DNA of 64,000 nucleotides from Sesamum alatum. Taxonomy: Eukaryota > Streptophyta > Magnoliopsida > Lamiales > Pedaliaceae. The stretch covers positions 19,452,979 through 19,516,978 of the forward strand of contig JACGWO010000011.1 of the NCBI GenBank assembly GCA_034509735.1, read 5' to 3'. This document shows positions 33,533 to 44,500 of this stretch, one piece after another (the first letter of the stretch is position 1; each line of letters begins with the position of its first letter). The position numbers and the translations under genes are program-made. The notes beneath the pieces were generated by a model. That model did not search any database, was not told the DNA's origin, and worked only from the letters and a program-made list of their open reading frames with translations.

Positions 33533-34360
33533 AAAATTTAAGGAATAAACTATAATGATTAATTCTATCAAAGAAGAAAAATATTTGGTATTTCTAATTC
33601 ATCTAAACTACTTAAAAAGATGAATAATATAGATAACTAAAAGATAAATAGGCAAATAATAATTTAACACGCTTAACTTATCAGGAAAGATTTTAAATAT
33701 TTATTTAAAAAAATGATTTACTAGGGCACTACAAAATTTAAAATGGATAGAATATGAGTAACATGTAAATAGTAATCCAAACTTCAAAAAATAAAAATAT
33801 AATATACAATAAATATCAGAAAAATTCTCAATTTTATTAAATTAAAAGTGTTGTTGAAAAATTTAAATCTAGCGACTTCCGACTAATTGATTTTATTTTT
33901 AGTATTGTTATTAAATGGTTATTTTTAAATTGCACCTTTTTCATAATACAATGGACGTAAAATAATAACATGATCAATTTTATTAATTGAAATTTCATAT
34001 ACAAAATTCAGAAAATAAGGGACTTTGACTATTAACTTTATTTCAATATTGGGTTTTATATATTATATTTTACTTTTGTATTCATTTATTCCAACAAATT
34101 AATTAAACATAATAATTAACAATGCAGAATGCAAAATTTCAATATCAAGGATTATTTTTTTTATTTATCAGTATCAATTAAATTTAGAAGTGAATCACAA
34201 ATAACATAACTTTCCTCATAAATTAAAATAATTATTATCATTTTTTTGGAAATTTTAATTGTATATACTAATATTTCAATGATAGAAATATAAATAAAAT
34301 TATAAACTTAACATTTTTATTGCTAATAGGTAATATATTCACCTTTAAATATATGTTTCT
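33533..34360. other. AT-rich DNA, probably Helitron body
   Basis: No gene is visible. Because a Helitron-like 3' end lies at 34362-34389 in plus orientation, part of this stretch is probably the body of that non-autonomous Helitron. A 5' TC terminus preceded by A could not be placed. Confidence 0.4.
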
Positions 34361-34361
34361 A

Positions 34362-34389
34362 CACGTACAACGCACGTGATACTTTCTAG
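34362..34389 (+). mobile_element. Helitron-like 3' terminus
   Basis: CACGTACAACGCACGTG forms a short stem (CACGT/ACGTG), followed seven bases later by CTAG (34386-34389) and a flanking T. A hairpin just before CTRR, with the next base T, is the Helitron 3' signature. The match is short, so this is a moderate call. Confidence 0.6.
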
Positions 34390-34506
34390 TGTTATAAAAT
34401 GTATGAACTTATAAAATCTTTTAATAAAATTAGCCAAACACCCTTTTGGTATACTTAGTCTCATTTGATTTGATTAACATGATTTTATTCTAGTATGCTG
34501 ATTTGC

Positions 34507-34777
34507 AGCGTAAATGGGAAAAATGCAATTAATCCCCTTGTGATATGCAAAATGTGCAAAAAAATTCCTGTGAAAAAATAAATAGCAATTTACTTCATGT
34601 ATTTTAAAAAATGGAGCAAAACCCCCCTTAAAAATGGAGCAAAAAACCCCCTGTGAGGGGGTTGTTTGCTGCATTTTGAATAACACAGGAGTAAATTGCT
34701 AGTTATTTTTTCAAGAGGGGTAATTGCTCTTTTTTGTTAACACAGGGGAGCAAATTTCATTTAACCCCAACGTAAAT
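34507..34777. mobile_element. MULE-type MITE with 9-bp TSD
   Basis: The 253-bp element at 34516-34768 has arms running almost to its centre. The left arm starts GGGAAAAATGCAATTAATCCCC and the inverted right arm starts GGGGTTAAATGAAATTTGCTCCCC. Flanks AGCGTAAAT (34507-34515) and AACGTAAAT (34769-34777) match at 8 of 9 positions. Sequence (AAAAAATAAATAGCAATTTAC blocks) relates it to the larger element at 5464-6630, of which it looks like a coreless version. Confidence 0.82.
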
Positions 34778-34789
34778 TACTTTGTGTCA

Positions 34790-35180
34790 AAATTGATTTT
34801 AGTCTTAAGTTTTTTGAGGCACGATTTTCGTCTCTAATCTTTACACATTGTTACGACTTTGATTCAATCGTTAAAATTGAGGGTAAAAACAACAGAGTTA
34901 GAGAACACGATCGTATTTTATCTGGTGGTGTTGGAAGATGACTTTTCGCGACCTAGATTGCCAAATTGATCGTTTGATGGGATTTCGAATGAGTTATGAG
35001 GTTTTGAGCCGATTGCGGGTAGGTTTGGAGGAGAGAAATGAGGAGTGGGTTTGGAAGGTTGAAAAGATTTAAATTATGTGTGAGCGGCAATTGATAATTA
35101 ATTTATGGAGTTGAACTAGAAGGTTGTAGTTGATGATATAAATGTAGTAGTAGTGATGAGATTGTTGTTAATAGTACACT
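34790..35180. other. Intergenic DNA with a one-armed MITE remnant
   Basis: Bases 34795-34890 (GATTTTAGTCTTAAGTTTTT, CGTCTCTAATCTTTACAC) resemble an arm of the 6695-7101 type. No gene follows before 35185. Confidence 0.4.
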
Positions 35181-35184
35181 ACAG

Positions 35185-35366
35185 CCTCGTTTATTTTGAG
35201 GGATGAGATTAAGTTGTGATAGACTAATAATGGATAAAATATAGGATGAGATTAAAATGTATCACGAATATTTTTATTTAAATCCTCTATCTATCATGAT
35301 TAATCATCTAATTATATAAATGTAAGTAAACAAGATATCCAACCCAATCCTCACAAGTAAACAAAG
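35185..35366. mobile_element. Short MITE
   Basis: The left end CCTCGTTTATTTTGAGGGATGAG pairs with the right end, reverse complement GCTTTGTTTACTTGTGAGGAT. The interior has further inverted pieces (TAATCTCATCC/GGATGAGATTA type). No target duplication was resolved. Confidence 0.5.
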
Positions 35367-35575
35367 CTTACAAGAAAATAGCTTGTTACCTACGAAAAAC
35401 AAAACATCAAGCTAATTAGCAAGTAAAATTTTTGTTGTTAGTCTAAATTATACAAGAAATTTACTTGCTAATGAATTATTACCTATGAAAATTTACTTGC
35501 TAACTAATTTAGCAACGGGAATTTTACTTGCTAATTAGTTCAATGCTGATTTCAACATCAAATATTTTTGTAGCG
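35367..35575. mobile_element. CACTA-like MITE with subterminal repeats
   Basis: It starts (C)TTACAAGAAAATAGC and ends TATTTTTGTAGCG, whose reverse complement is CGCTACAAAAATA; these are one or two substitutions from the plant CACTA terminus CACTACAAGAAA. The motif AGCAAGTAAA occurs once forward and three times inverted, and ACCTAYGAAAA occurs twice, as expected for transposase-binding subterminal repeats. It contains no gene. Confidence 0.6.
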
Positions 35576-36143
35576 AGAATTTCAATTCTGCTGTTGATAT
35601 TGATATTTTCTGGAACTTGGAAGATTTTCTTGGCAAAATTTGATGTCTAGCAGCAAAACCCCCATTTCTTTCAGCTTCAAGTTTGATAATTCATGAACCC
35701 CAATTCACAAGCCAGTTTTAATCCTCAGCCCACATAGGAATTGCACAGTTATGGAATGTTCTTGTTCGGATCAGGTTTGATCGAACCAAATCAATTACAG
35801 AACAAGTATGATATATTTGTTATGTGATTAATCATTTTCTCTGAATTGTACAGCAATCACACAATAAATATGTTGCACTTATCATATAATTGATTCAAAT
35901 TTAATTGAGTCGGGTTAAAGCTAAAATTTTTACCATAGTTATATGGAGGAACATTGCCAAGAAAGTCAGTTCAAGAACCCCATCAAAGCTCTGTCATAAT
36001 TTATCGCACGTGCAACTTTCTCGGGTTAGCTTAGAAGTAAGTTTTTCCTAATAAATCATAATAATTTATAAAAATAAAAATTAATATCATGTCTTAAAAA
36101 AATTAAGAATTAATATCGATTTTGAGCTAAAGTATAGGGATAC

Positions 36144-37469
36144 AAAAATATAAGGGTGAATTACAATTACCTTCTCTGAAGTTTGGCATAATTACAGATA
36201 CCCCTCATTATTTCAAGAATTATAAATACCCCTGGGGTTTGTAACCATATAACAAATAACCCATTTCCATCCATTTTTATAGGTGAACTGACAAAAAGAC
36301 CTCATACAAACTGAACTATTTTTTTCTTAATTTTAAAATTTTCTGAATATTTTTGAACTAAAATATGCGGGGAGAGATTTCTTATGTTTTTATCCAAAAG
36401 AGCAATAATATAATTTAGGGATAATTACACTCATCTCCCTTGAGGTTTGGTGTAATTACACGTAAATCCCCTGTGGTTTGGAAAATTACAGCCAGTACTC
36501 TTATTTTTATTTCCATCCAATAAATAGATTCTTCAACGAATAAAAATGACAAAATTTGCTGACATCAGCCGCAAAAATTGAACGAAAATCTGTTTTTGCC
36601 TAGGTTGACTCATTGCAAGTTATATAAATATATATATATATATTTTATCAAACTACTCTTATACATTTCACACATTTATGCATGTGCGTTTGTTCTTATA
36701 ATTAAATTAAATCATAAGAGTAAATAGTGTAATATATTTAAAGTATTATTATATTAAATAATTTTTAATTAATAAATAAATTAGATCGGTCAAAATAAAT
36801 TTAGCTCTTAACATCTATATACACTATTTTTTTTTTATATTTCGAACATATTTTTACACTATAAAACTATATATATATATAACAGACACACACACACACA
36901 CTATATTATGTAATTTAACTAAATATTTAGAAGACACATATTCTGATAACTCAATCGTAAAATCATATCACTATGATAACATAAATATAATATTTACATC
37001 CCTTGTGATATTTTAATAATAACAAAAAGTATTCCCTGTAATTTTGTCTTCTTAGCTAAAGCATTTGTTCAATTTTACTTATATAGGGCGACAATTTTGT
37101 CTTTTTAGTTTTTCAAATTTTTATATTCTCTTTAGTTCTTTTTAGCCACATATTATGGATAGAAAAGTAAATTGATTACTTTTGTTAGGGGGTTTTAACA
37201 TTTTTTTATAACCATGGGTGCTTAGTGTAATTTTCCACACCACAGGGGTCTACGTATAATTGCACCAAATCTTAGGAAGGAGTGTAATTATCCCTATAAT
37301 TTATTTTGATTAAGTTTTCTACAAATTAAAAAAAATCAAGAACCAAATAAATAATTTTAAGCATTTAGTTAAAATTACAAACCTCAAAAATATTTATAAT
37401 TTTTTAAAAATAAATATATTCATAATTATATCAAATTTAAAAAATTTATTGTAATTCACCAAAAATATT
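36144..37469. mobile_element. Outer MULE-type MITE, split by a second copy
   Basis: The element spans 36154-37460. The left end GGGTGAATTACAATTACC and the inverted right end GGTGAATTACAATAAATT match, and the arms continue through GGCATAATTACAGATACC and GATATAATTATGAATATA. Flanks AAAAATATA and AAAAATATT match at 8 of 9 positions. After removing the inner element (36418-37294) and its duplication, the outer copy is about 420 bp, close to the family copy at 62426-62868. Confidence 0.75.
36409..37303. mobile_element. Inner MULE-type element with perfect 9-bp TSD
   Basis: The 877-bp element at 36418-37294 has TIRs GGGATAATTACACTCATCTC and, inverted right, GGGATAATTACACTCCTTCC, continuing through TTTGGTGYAATTAYACGTA and CCCCTGTGGTKTGGAAAATTACA for about 75 bp. 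Perfect duplications TATAATTTA lie at 36409-36417 and 37295-37303. The interior is AT-rich, with a TA repeat and CA tract (about 36868-36900), and encodes nothing recognisable. It inserted into the outer copy, so it is the younger of the two. Confidence 0.88.
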
Positions 37470-37908
37470 TTAGCCGGTATCATAGTACAACGCTAGCCTA
37501 CACTGAGGCTAAATAGTCTCTGCGGCCCCACTTTTCATCACAAACAAAACGACGGGAAATCAATGCAGGAAAAAGGTAAGCCAACTCAATAATATACACG
37601 TATGTGTTTGCATGCATGTACCTAAGAAAATTCTTAACCAAGTTAAAATTGTTCGAACCAAATTTATAGAGCAAGTGTGATATATTTATTATGTGATTAA
37701 TTAATTTTTTAATATTAATTACATGATAAATGTATTATAATTGTCATATAATTGAGTTAGGTTCGATCAAACTCGATTTGAGTTAGAATTTTTCATGTAT
37801 CCCTTGCAAAAAAGAGTGAATCGGATATTCTATTTTAATTTTTATTCTGCTTAATATATATATATTTATTTATATAAAATAAATATATTTTTGTATATAT
37901 ATCTTAGG

Positions 37909-38345
37909 GTAAATTATAATTATTTTCCATGAGGTTTGACATAATTATAAATATCTTTTTGTTGTTTAAACAATTATAAATACCCCTGACTTTAATGTCC
38001 GTCTAACAACGAGTCAATTCCGTTAGGTTTCCATCCAATTTTTGTAATGAACTGTCCAAAATGTTCTTTTGAATTATAAGTTATAATTTTATATATTCTA
38101 TAAATTTTTACAAAATATTTTTATGAATTTTTATTTTATACGAATTATTTATTTTACGCACCTTCAAATTCTTTTATATTTTTTTGAAAAAAATATAAAA
38201 TTCAATAAAAATAAAATAATAATTCTCATACCTCGGTATAGTGATTATATAATTATTTTTTATTTAAAAAAATATTTATAAATTTTTTAATAATAAAAAA
38301 ATATTTATAATCATATTAAATTTTAGAAGAATCGTACATAATGTA
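37909..38345. mobile_element. MULE-type MITE copy in the RDR promoter region
   Basis: The left arm (GGGTAAATTATAATTATTTTCC, GACATAATTATAAATATC, ACAATTATAAATACCCC) belongs to the same family as 36154 and 62426. The right arm (inverted: ATTCTTCTAAAATTTAATATGATTATAAATA) is eroded. The right end is approximate and no duplication is readable. It ends about 250 bp upstream of the RDR start codon. Confidence 0.6.
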
Positions 38346-38384
38346 CTGTGCATACTGTGTATCTTAAAATTTCACTCCAGTGTT

Positions 38385-38478
38385 AGCAAAACTTATCCCA
38401 TAAGCTTCTGCCTGAACTCCGTACGACACTGAGCAAAACTTCTCTCATAAGCTTCCGTGCCAGAACTCTGTACACCTT
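38385..38478 (+). promoter_or_regulatory. Tandem 47-bp duplication in the RDR promoter
   Basis: Two head-to-tail copies begin AGCAAAACTTATCCCATAAG (38385) and AGCAAAACTTCTCTCATAAG (38432) and share CTTCYG and AACTCYGTAC. They lie 30-120 bp upstream of the TATA box and could duplicate promoter elements; function is unknown. Confidence 0.7.
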
Positions 38479-38507
38479 CTCCCCTCCTGTTTTTAGTTTC
38501 AAATTTC

Positions 38508-38516
38508 TATATAAAT
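38508..38516 (+). promoter_or_regulatory. TATA box of the RDR gene
   Basis: TATATAAAT lies about 75 bp upstream of the ATG at 38591, leaving a short leader that begins near 38540 if spacing is typical. It is followed by a pyrimidine-rich stretch (CCACTCTCACTTCCCTC), as often seen near plant start sites. Confidence 0.6.
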
Positions 38517-38590
38517 TTCCACTCTCACTTCCCTCTGAAAACCCTGAAAAAGCTTCATAATCACGAGTTCCATTAACAGGAAGATCAAAG

Positions 38591-41500
38591 ATGGATGGCT
38601 CTCCTCATCAAGAAGTTCTACTGCCACATTCTATTGAGAAAACCATAGAGAAAATCTGCAAAGATCAGTCCCAGCCACCCATCAACTACTATGCCCGCCA
38701 ACTGCTCGCTGATATTGGTGAGAAGGCTGCCTCGGACCTCCTCGCCAGGATTTCGAATCAGCGGATTACCAAATCTTTCTCTGCTTACATCATCACGCTG
38801 GTGAAAAAATACCACCCTGCCGTTGTTCTCAGCCCGCCTAGTAAAAGGCCGCTGTCACCTTCCTCTAGCTCTCCCCGCAACACTTCTCTGAAAAAGAGTA
38901 TGGAAATTCCCTTACTTTGCCATTTCTATTTTCAATTTTCGGCCTGCGTGTTTGCTGTTTACTGTATCTCTGATATTTGGCGTGGTGGGGTGCTGTCCTT
39001 CTGAAGTCGCTCTCTTCCATGCTATTTTGGGTTTGTGGTGGCGTTTGGTACTATTTAAGGTTGTTTTTTACGTTCTTGAAGAAAATGCAGATTTCTTTTC
39101 TTTTCTGCTGTGAAGTTTTTGTATGTCATTGGTTGTTGAAGACTATTGGGCCGATGGGCTCTGACTTCTGAGTTTTATAAAGAATGTTTGCTTCATTGGA
39201 GCATGTTCCAGAAGAAATGTCCCGGATTTTCTTATGTTTTTCTCATCACATCACTTTTTTCTGTTGTAGTAGTTTTTCCCAGGAGTTGTGCCTACTCTTT
39301 TCTTGCAATCTTCGTAGTTCGCTGCATTTTTATGGATGATTCTTTAAACTTGTCTTCATTTCAAAAATCCATTTCTAGGAAGAAAATAACTATTGCCAAA
39401 AGTAAATTTAGAATGGAATAATTTTGATGAGGCGTGTTCAGTTGTGAAAAATATACACTTGTTTCCTTCAATGTTACATATACTTCTCCTCTTCAATAGC
39501 CATCTTCAGCTCCACATTATAGTCTCTCGGTTCTCCTGAAAACAACTCCATAATCAGTTTGGCGAGTCTGGCGTGTCTTTTACTCATTATATAAACAAAA
39601 TTATTGAGACCACGATAATGGATTTCTGTAAATTGAATTCTTTGTTGTGCGTGAGAGTTCCCTCTAAGTTAATCATATCCAAAACATATTTGTTCGACTT
39701 TTTGCTACGAACAAGAATTTTTGTTTTGGAATTGATATAAGCATGCTCATAACTCCATATCTGTCATGTAATTTGCTGAAACTATAAGCATGAAATGACT
39801 CAAATCCATCATGGTGATAAGTAAATAGAACAACCACAGAAGTCAGCTTAATCCTTAGCAGTAGATCGGATATTCAGAATGCCAACTTTAGACATGATTT
39901 ATTCTGCCAAGATATGCCTATTGATGAGATTGCATTCTGGTACGATAAATTGCTTCGGTTCTTGATCTTCGTGAACCTAAATAAGAAAGTTAAAGAGTAA
40001 TAGAACACCAAGCCGAAAAACCTGGTCGGATATGACATAAATCCCGACATGGGTGTGGAAAGTATGTTGGATCCTGTCGTTGGGCATCAAGCCCTTCCCG
40101 AGGCGCAACTCAAACCTGCGTAAGAGGATCTGGAAGAAGAGAGGGAGGAAACAAGAAGACATAACAAGAAGAAGGTGCCAGATTTACCTAGGTGACAAGG
40201 TTTTTCCCAGGGAATAATGACTTTAGTATGATATTTCTGTACATGAATTACAGATTGATATAGAATCAAGTAAATAGAGTAAGTGATAAAGTAGTAAATA
40301 CATCATGTAAAAGATGGACAATTTGTTTACTGATCATTTACTGAAATTATATAGACAAAGTTTGAACACATTTACTTAGATGGGGAATATCTATTTTGTT
40401 ATTTGTGTGACTACGTTCATGTCCATTTTAGGTGACCTTTTCAAACTGCCATCTTTCTGGAATTTGTAATTACAATGGTGAGACCCAGACATGTACCACC
40501 TTTGACATCTAAGCCCAGGTGTTGGATATAAGCTGGGGAAAGTGAAAAAATAACATGTGTAGCTTCTATCATGGAAGCCAGGTTATTTTACTGATCAAAT
40601 GTTTTAGGTATTAATTAGAACCAGGGAATGGGGAGAACTCATATGTAGATATAAACTATCATTCAACACTTGAGACCAAATGCCTGCCGCTTCATATCTT
40701 TTGAAGTTGAAGAGTTGTTAACGCATTTTGTCATTCTGAAATGAAGTAAAAGTTGGATACACTTGTAAGTCAAAACCCAAGAAAATGAGATTGATAGCTG
40801 CCCCTGTCCAGGTTTATTTGGAATGTTGATATTAATCTTTCTCGACACCCTGGAAAAGTATTACTCTTGAGCACCCTTGTATGAAGAGGGCAGAAAGGTT
40901 ATTCATTTCTTGGATATGTTTGAGCAGAAAAGGAAATAGTGTTCACATTTCCTGTCTCTGCATCCATACATGTTTCTGTTCTAGTGTTCTCTAATGAGAA
41001 CACTTGGTGGCTGGAAATCTTTTTTATTAAGTCATACTGCCATAGTTTTCTTCTTCTGTACTTCTCTAGAATGGTGAGCGCTATCTTTTATGCTTTTTTG
41101 TTACCTTTGCTTTCTAGTTTCCTACAACTTTTTGTTGCATGGTTATGTGACATTTCTATCATGGATTAGTAATGAATCTGAATTCTCCAATGTCAAATAT
41201 AAAATGAAAATAATTCTTGGAGTTTTGCATCACAGGCCCTCTACAAATCAGTCGCCTGCTATCATTTGAAGATGAAGTTCAAGAAATGAGAGGGCCTATT
41301 TTTGAACACCAGACATCATCTGCTGCTGAACTTAAAAATAGTGAACTTGGAGGGATGACAAAGTCTATTACAATCAGCCAACAATTAAGAATTCTGAGCA
41401 AACTTGAATACAGGAAACTGTTCTTGGCACTAAGCTACACTGGCAGGTTAGTTTTACTCGTCTCTTTATCTTGTTTGGTGTATTTATTGGACTGCTTTGA

Positions 41501-44500
41501 AAATAAAGTAATATGATTCATTGTCTAGGCACAAGTTGGAAAACGTTATGACTGTAGATGGTGCCGAGGACATCTTTCAAAAGAAAGATTTGCCTATGTC
41601 TATATTTGAAATTGCAATTTGGAACACCTATGGAAACAAATATTGCGACAAGTCGAATCGTAGTGAGGTCAGTTATACATCTCAAGAGTTTCCTTTTTCG
41701 TTGTGGGTGTCAAAATCCGCTCATTTGTTGAGCTCCCATTGTCCAGAGTTCCTCTGAATTGGTTTATGAGTTTTAGAATTTTGGATGAAAATATCATGCA
41801 CCTTTACCTTTCACTCTAAATATAATATTTACTAATGTAGAAAAGTTAATCGATGTAGAAAGAGAGCATTGAACACACAAAATATGGACATATTTTATGG
41901 ACCGGCAGATTACTTTTCTTCTTAAAGCAAAAAAGAATTATACTGAAATTATTGTTAGACTCATTATGCTCCCTTACTCATATATATCTTTTATTCAATC
42001 ATGTGTAATATATGATGAGTTCATCGAGAACCCCCAAGTTTGCATAAGCTCTTCTTGTGTATCCATGAACCTTTCGGTTGTTTCCTGCAGTATTTAGATT
42101 GGGACTCTGGGAAAACCCACCTTTACTACTGTTATGTTCATGGAGATGGAAATTATCACTTCAAGGTACATGTCCACCTAAATGTATTTTTATGTAATCG
42201 CATTTTATGATTTTCTTTCGACTCCTTGTTGACTCACTGAAAGATGGGAGTTTCAGCATTTTAATTATCAAAACTGATTTATAGAGTTTCATATAAGAGT
42301 AGCTTTCCACTTATATAGCTTTGTAAGAGTGCAGGTATTTGGGTGTGAATTCTCCATTACTTGCATGTTTTTTGATATATGTTAATGGGAATACAGTTCT
42401 TCTGATTGCCGTCATTGCAACAAAATATCCTTTTAATATAGGGTCCATGTCTGAGTAGTACGAGAACGCACTTACAAAGGTCGCTAGGTGATGATAACAT
42501 CCTGATCGTGAAGTTCTTAATGGATGACATGTACGGCGTGAATATTGTTGAGGAAGGAATCCTAGTTGGTTTGAGGCGCTTCCGATTTTTGGGTAATTCT
42601 TTTAATTATTTTCGTTGACTGTGAAGTATCACATTTTCTGTCATCTGTCCTTGTGTTTCTCATGAGCTAAAGGTCTCAAACCACATCACATGGGGTAATA
42701 TAATGGTAACTCAAGTAATGCGCAAGTCTCGCAAAAGGACTTTCATTAATGAAAAATTCCCCTTCTTTCGGACATTGTTTTCTATCTTGTCTCTTGTTAG
42801 TTATTACCCTTTCCATCTCCAGACGAACCAAACTGACTCTGTGTTGATATTTACAAGCTCTTGTTTTTCCATAAGTTAGATTAGCAAGTTTGTAAAGTAA
42901 TATGTGTCTGTAGACTCTCACAAGCACAAGCACCATCAACTTAGATTAACTTCAAAGTTTCAGTATCTTTGAATAATTGGTGCCTCCTATCATTTACATT
43001 AGTTATAGGGTCAAAGATCACCAAGTTGTAGAGTTCCCTGGAGCCTTGGCACATGGAGCAGTAGGCATCTTTTGAAGTGAGGCATGCTATTGCGTCCTTT
43101 TGATCATATATTTTAAAGCTTATCAGCTTTTAACAAATATGTTAAGATGAAAAATATACGAAGATCATCAAGAAGAGATCTTAGCTCGCATAATTATGTC
43201 AATAATTCTTTCGACAATTATTTTGCAAGTTCTAACAAATTTTAGAAATTTTAGCCATTATTAAGCTACTTCAAGATTGACTAGAAAGTATCACATTGGT
43301 CGTATACATGAGTTTAAAGGTAAATGTAACACTTATTAGCTATATATAATATTATGTCTCTATAATTTTGTTATATGCTTCTCTTAATGAACCATTACGG
43401 TATACAAACCATAATTTAGGAAACGGAGAGGAGAGAACTACAAAAATGCAATTGGATGTAGTTATTTACCATTATAACTTAATGCTTTGTTATTTTATTA
43501 TTATTATGATTATTATTATTGTATTTTTAATTTTTTAATTGAGAAGGAAATGAACTCACTCATGGATTTAACTGATATAATATTTTTATTAAATGTATGC
43601 CTTATCCTTAAAATTAAACTTTGCATCCCTATTCACTATTTGTTCTGCTTTATATATTATATTAAAACCAATTAACATGAGAATGAAAATTATGATGTAC
43701 AAAAAATCTTTTAATATTAACATAAGATGAATGAGTTAGATTCCCTATTTTGGACTTTTATAACCATCAAATTTAATAAGATTATTCAATTTTCATTTGT
43801 AAGTTTGGTGATGTTTATTTGCTATTCTTTTTAAAGTTTTATCTTATTTCTATATCTTACTTACTACATTAAATTTTCTCTCCGCTATTTTATTTTTTAA
43901 TTTTATTAAAATTGACTTATTTAATTACTTTTCCTAATAAGAAACCGATCTGAACATATTTCTGTATAGGCTTTATAACTATACTAATCATATTTTAATA
44001 TCAACTGTTTAAGCTCACTTATTTATCATGTTTATGATTTTAATCAACTTCTCACTCCTAAAAATTATCGTTTTTTAATCTTATTACTGACTCATATGTT
44101 ATATTTTTACTTCAATTTCATAATGTTTTGTTAATATGCATCTAATTGGTTTTATCTATTTTTATTCGTTCTGGCAACTCACAATGTCGTAACATATTTG
44201 TTATTCTTCTTCTTCTATTCTATTGTATTAAAAAAAAAGAAATTGGCTTAAAAGTAACAATTTACATAAGAATTATGCAATTTCAAATTAAAGTCAATTG
44301 ATCAAATACTTTTTTTTTCTTTTATTTTCTCATAAGCAATTCCAATTGAATCAATAGTTGATATTTTATTTACAAATTTAAACATTTCTAACTATATTGT
44401 ACTTTCTCTTTTGCTATCTATTTATGGGTACGTTTTTATTCTAAATTCTCCACACACTATTTTTATTATTCTTGTGGTTTCTAATGTGATCACAAAACTG

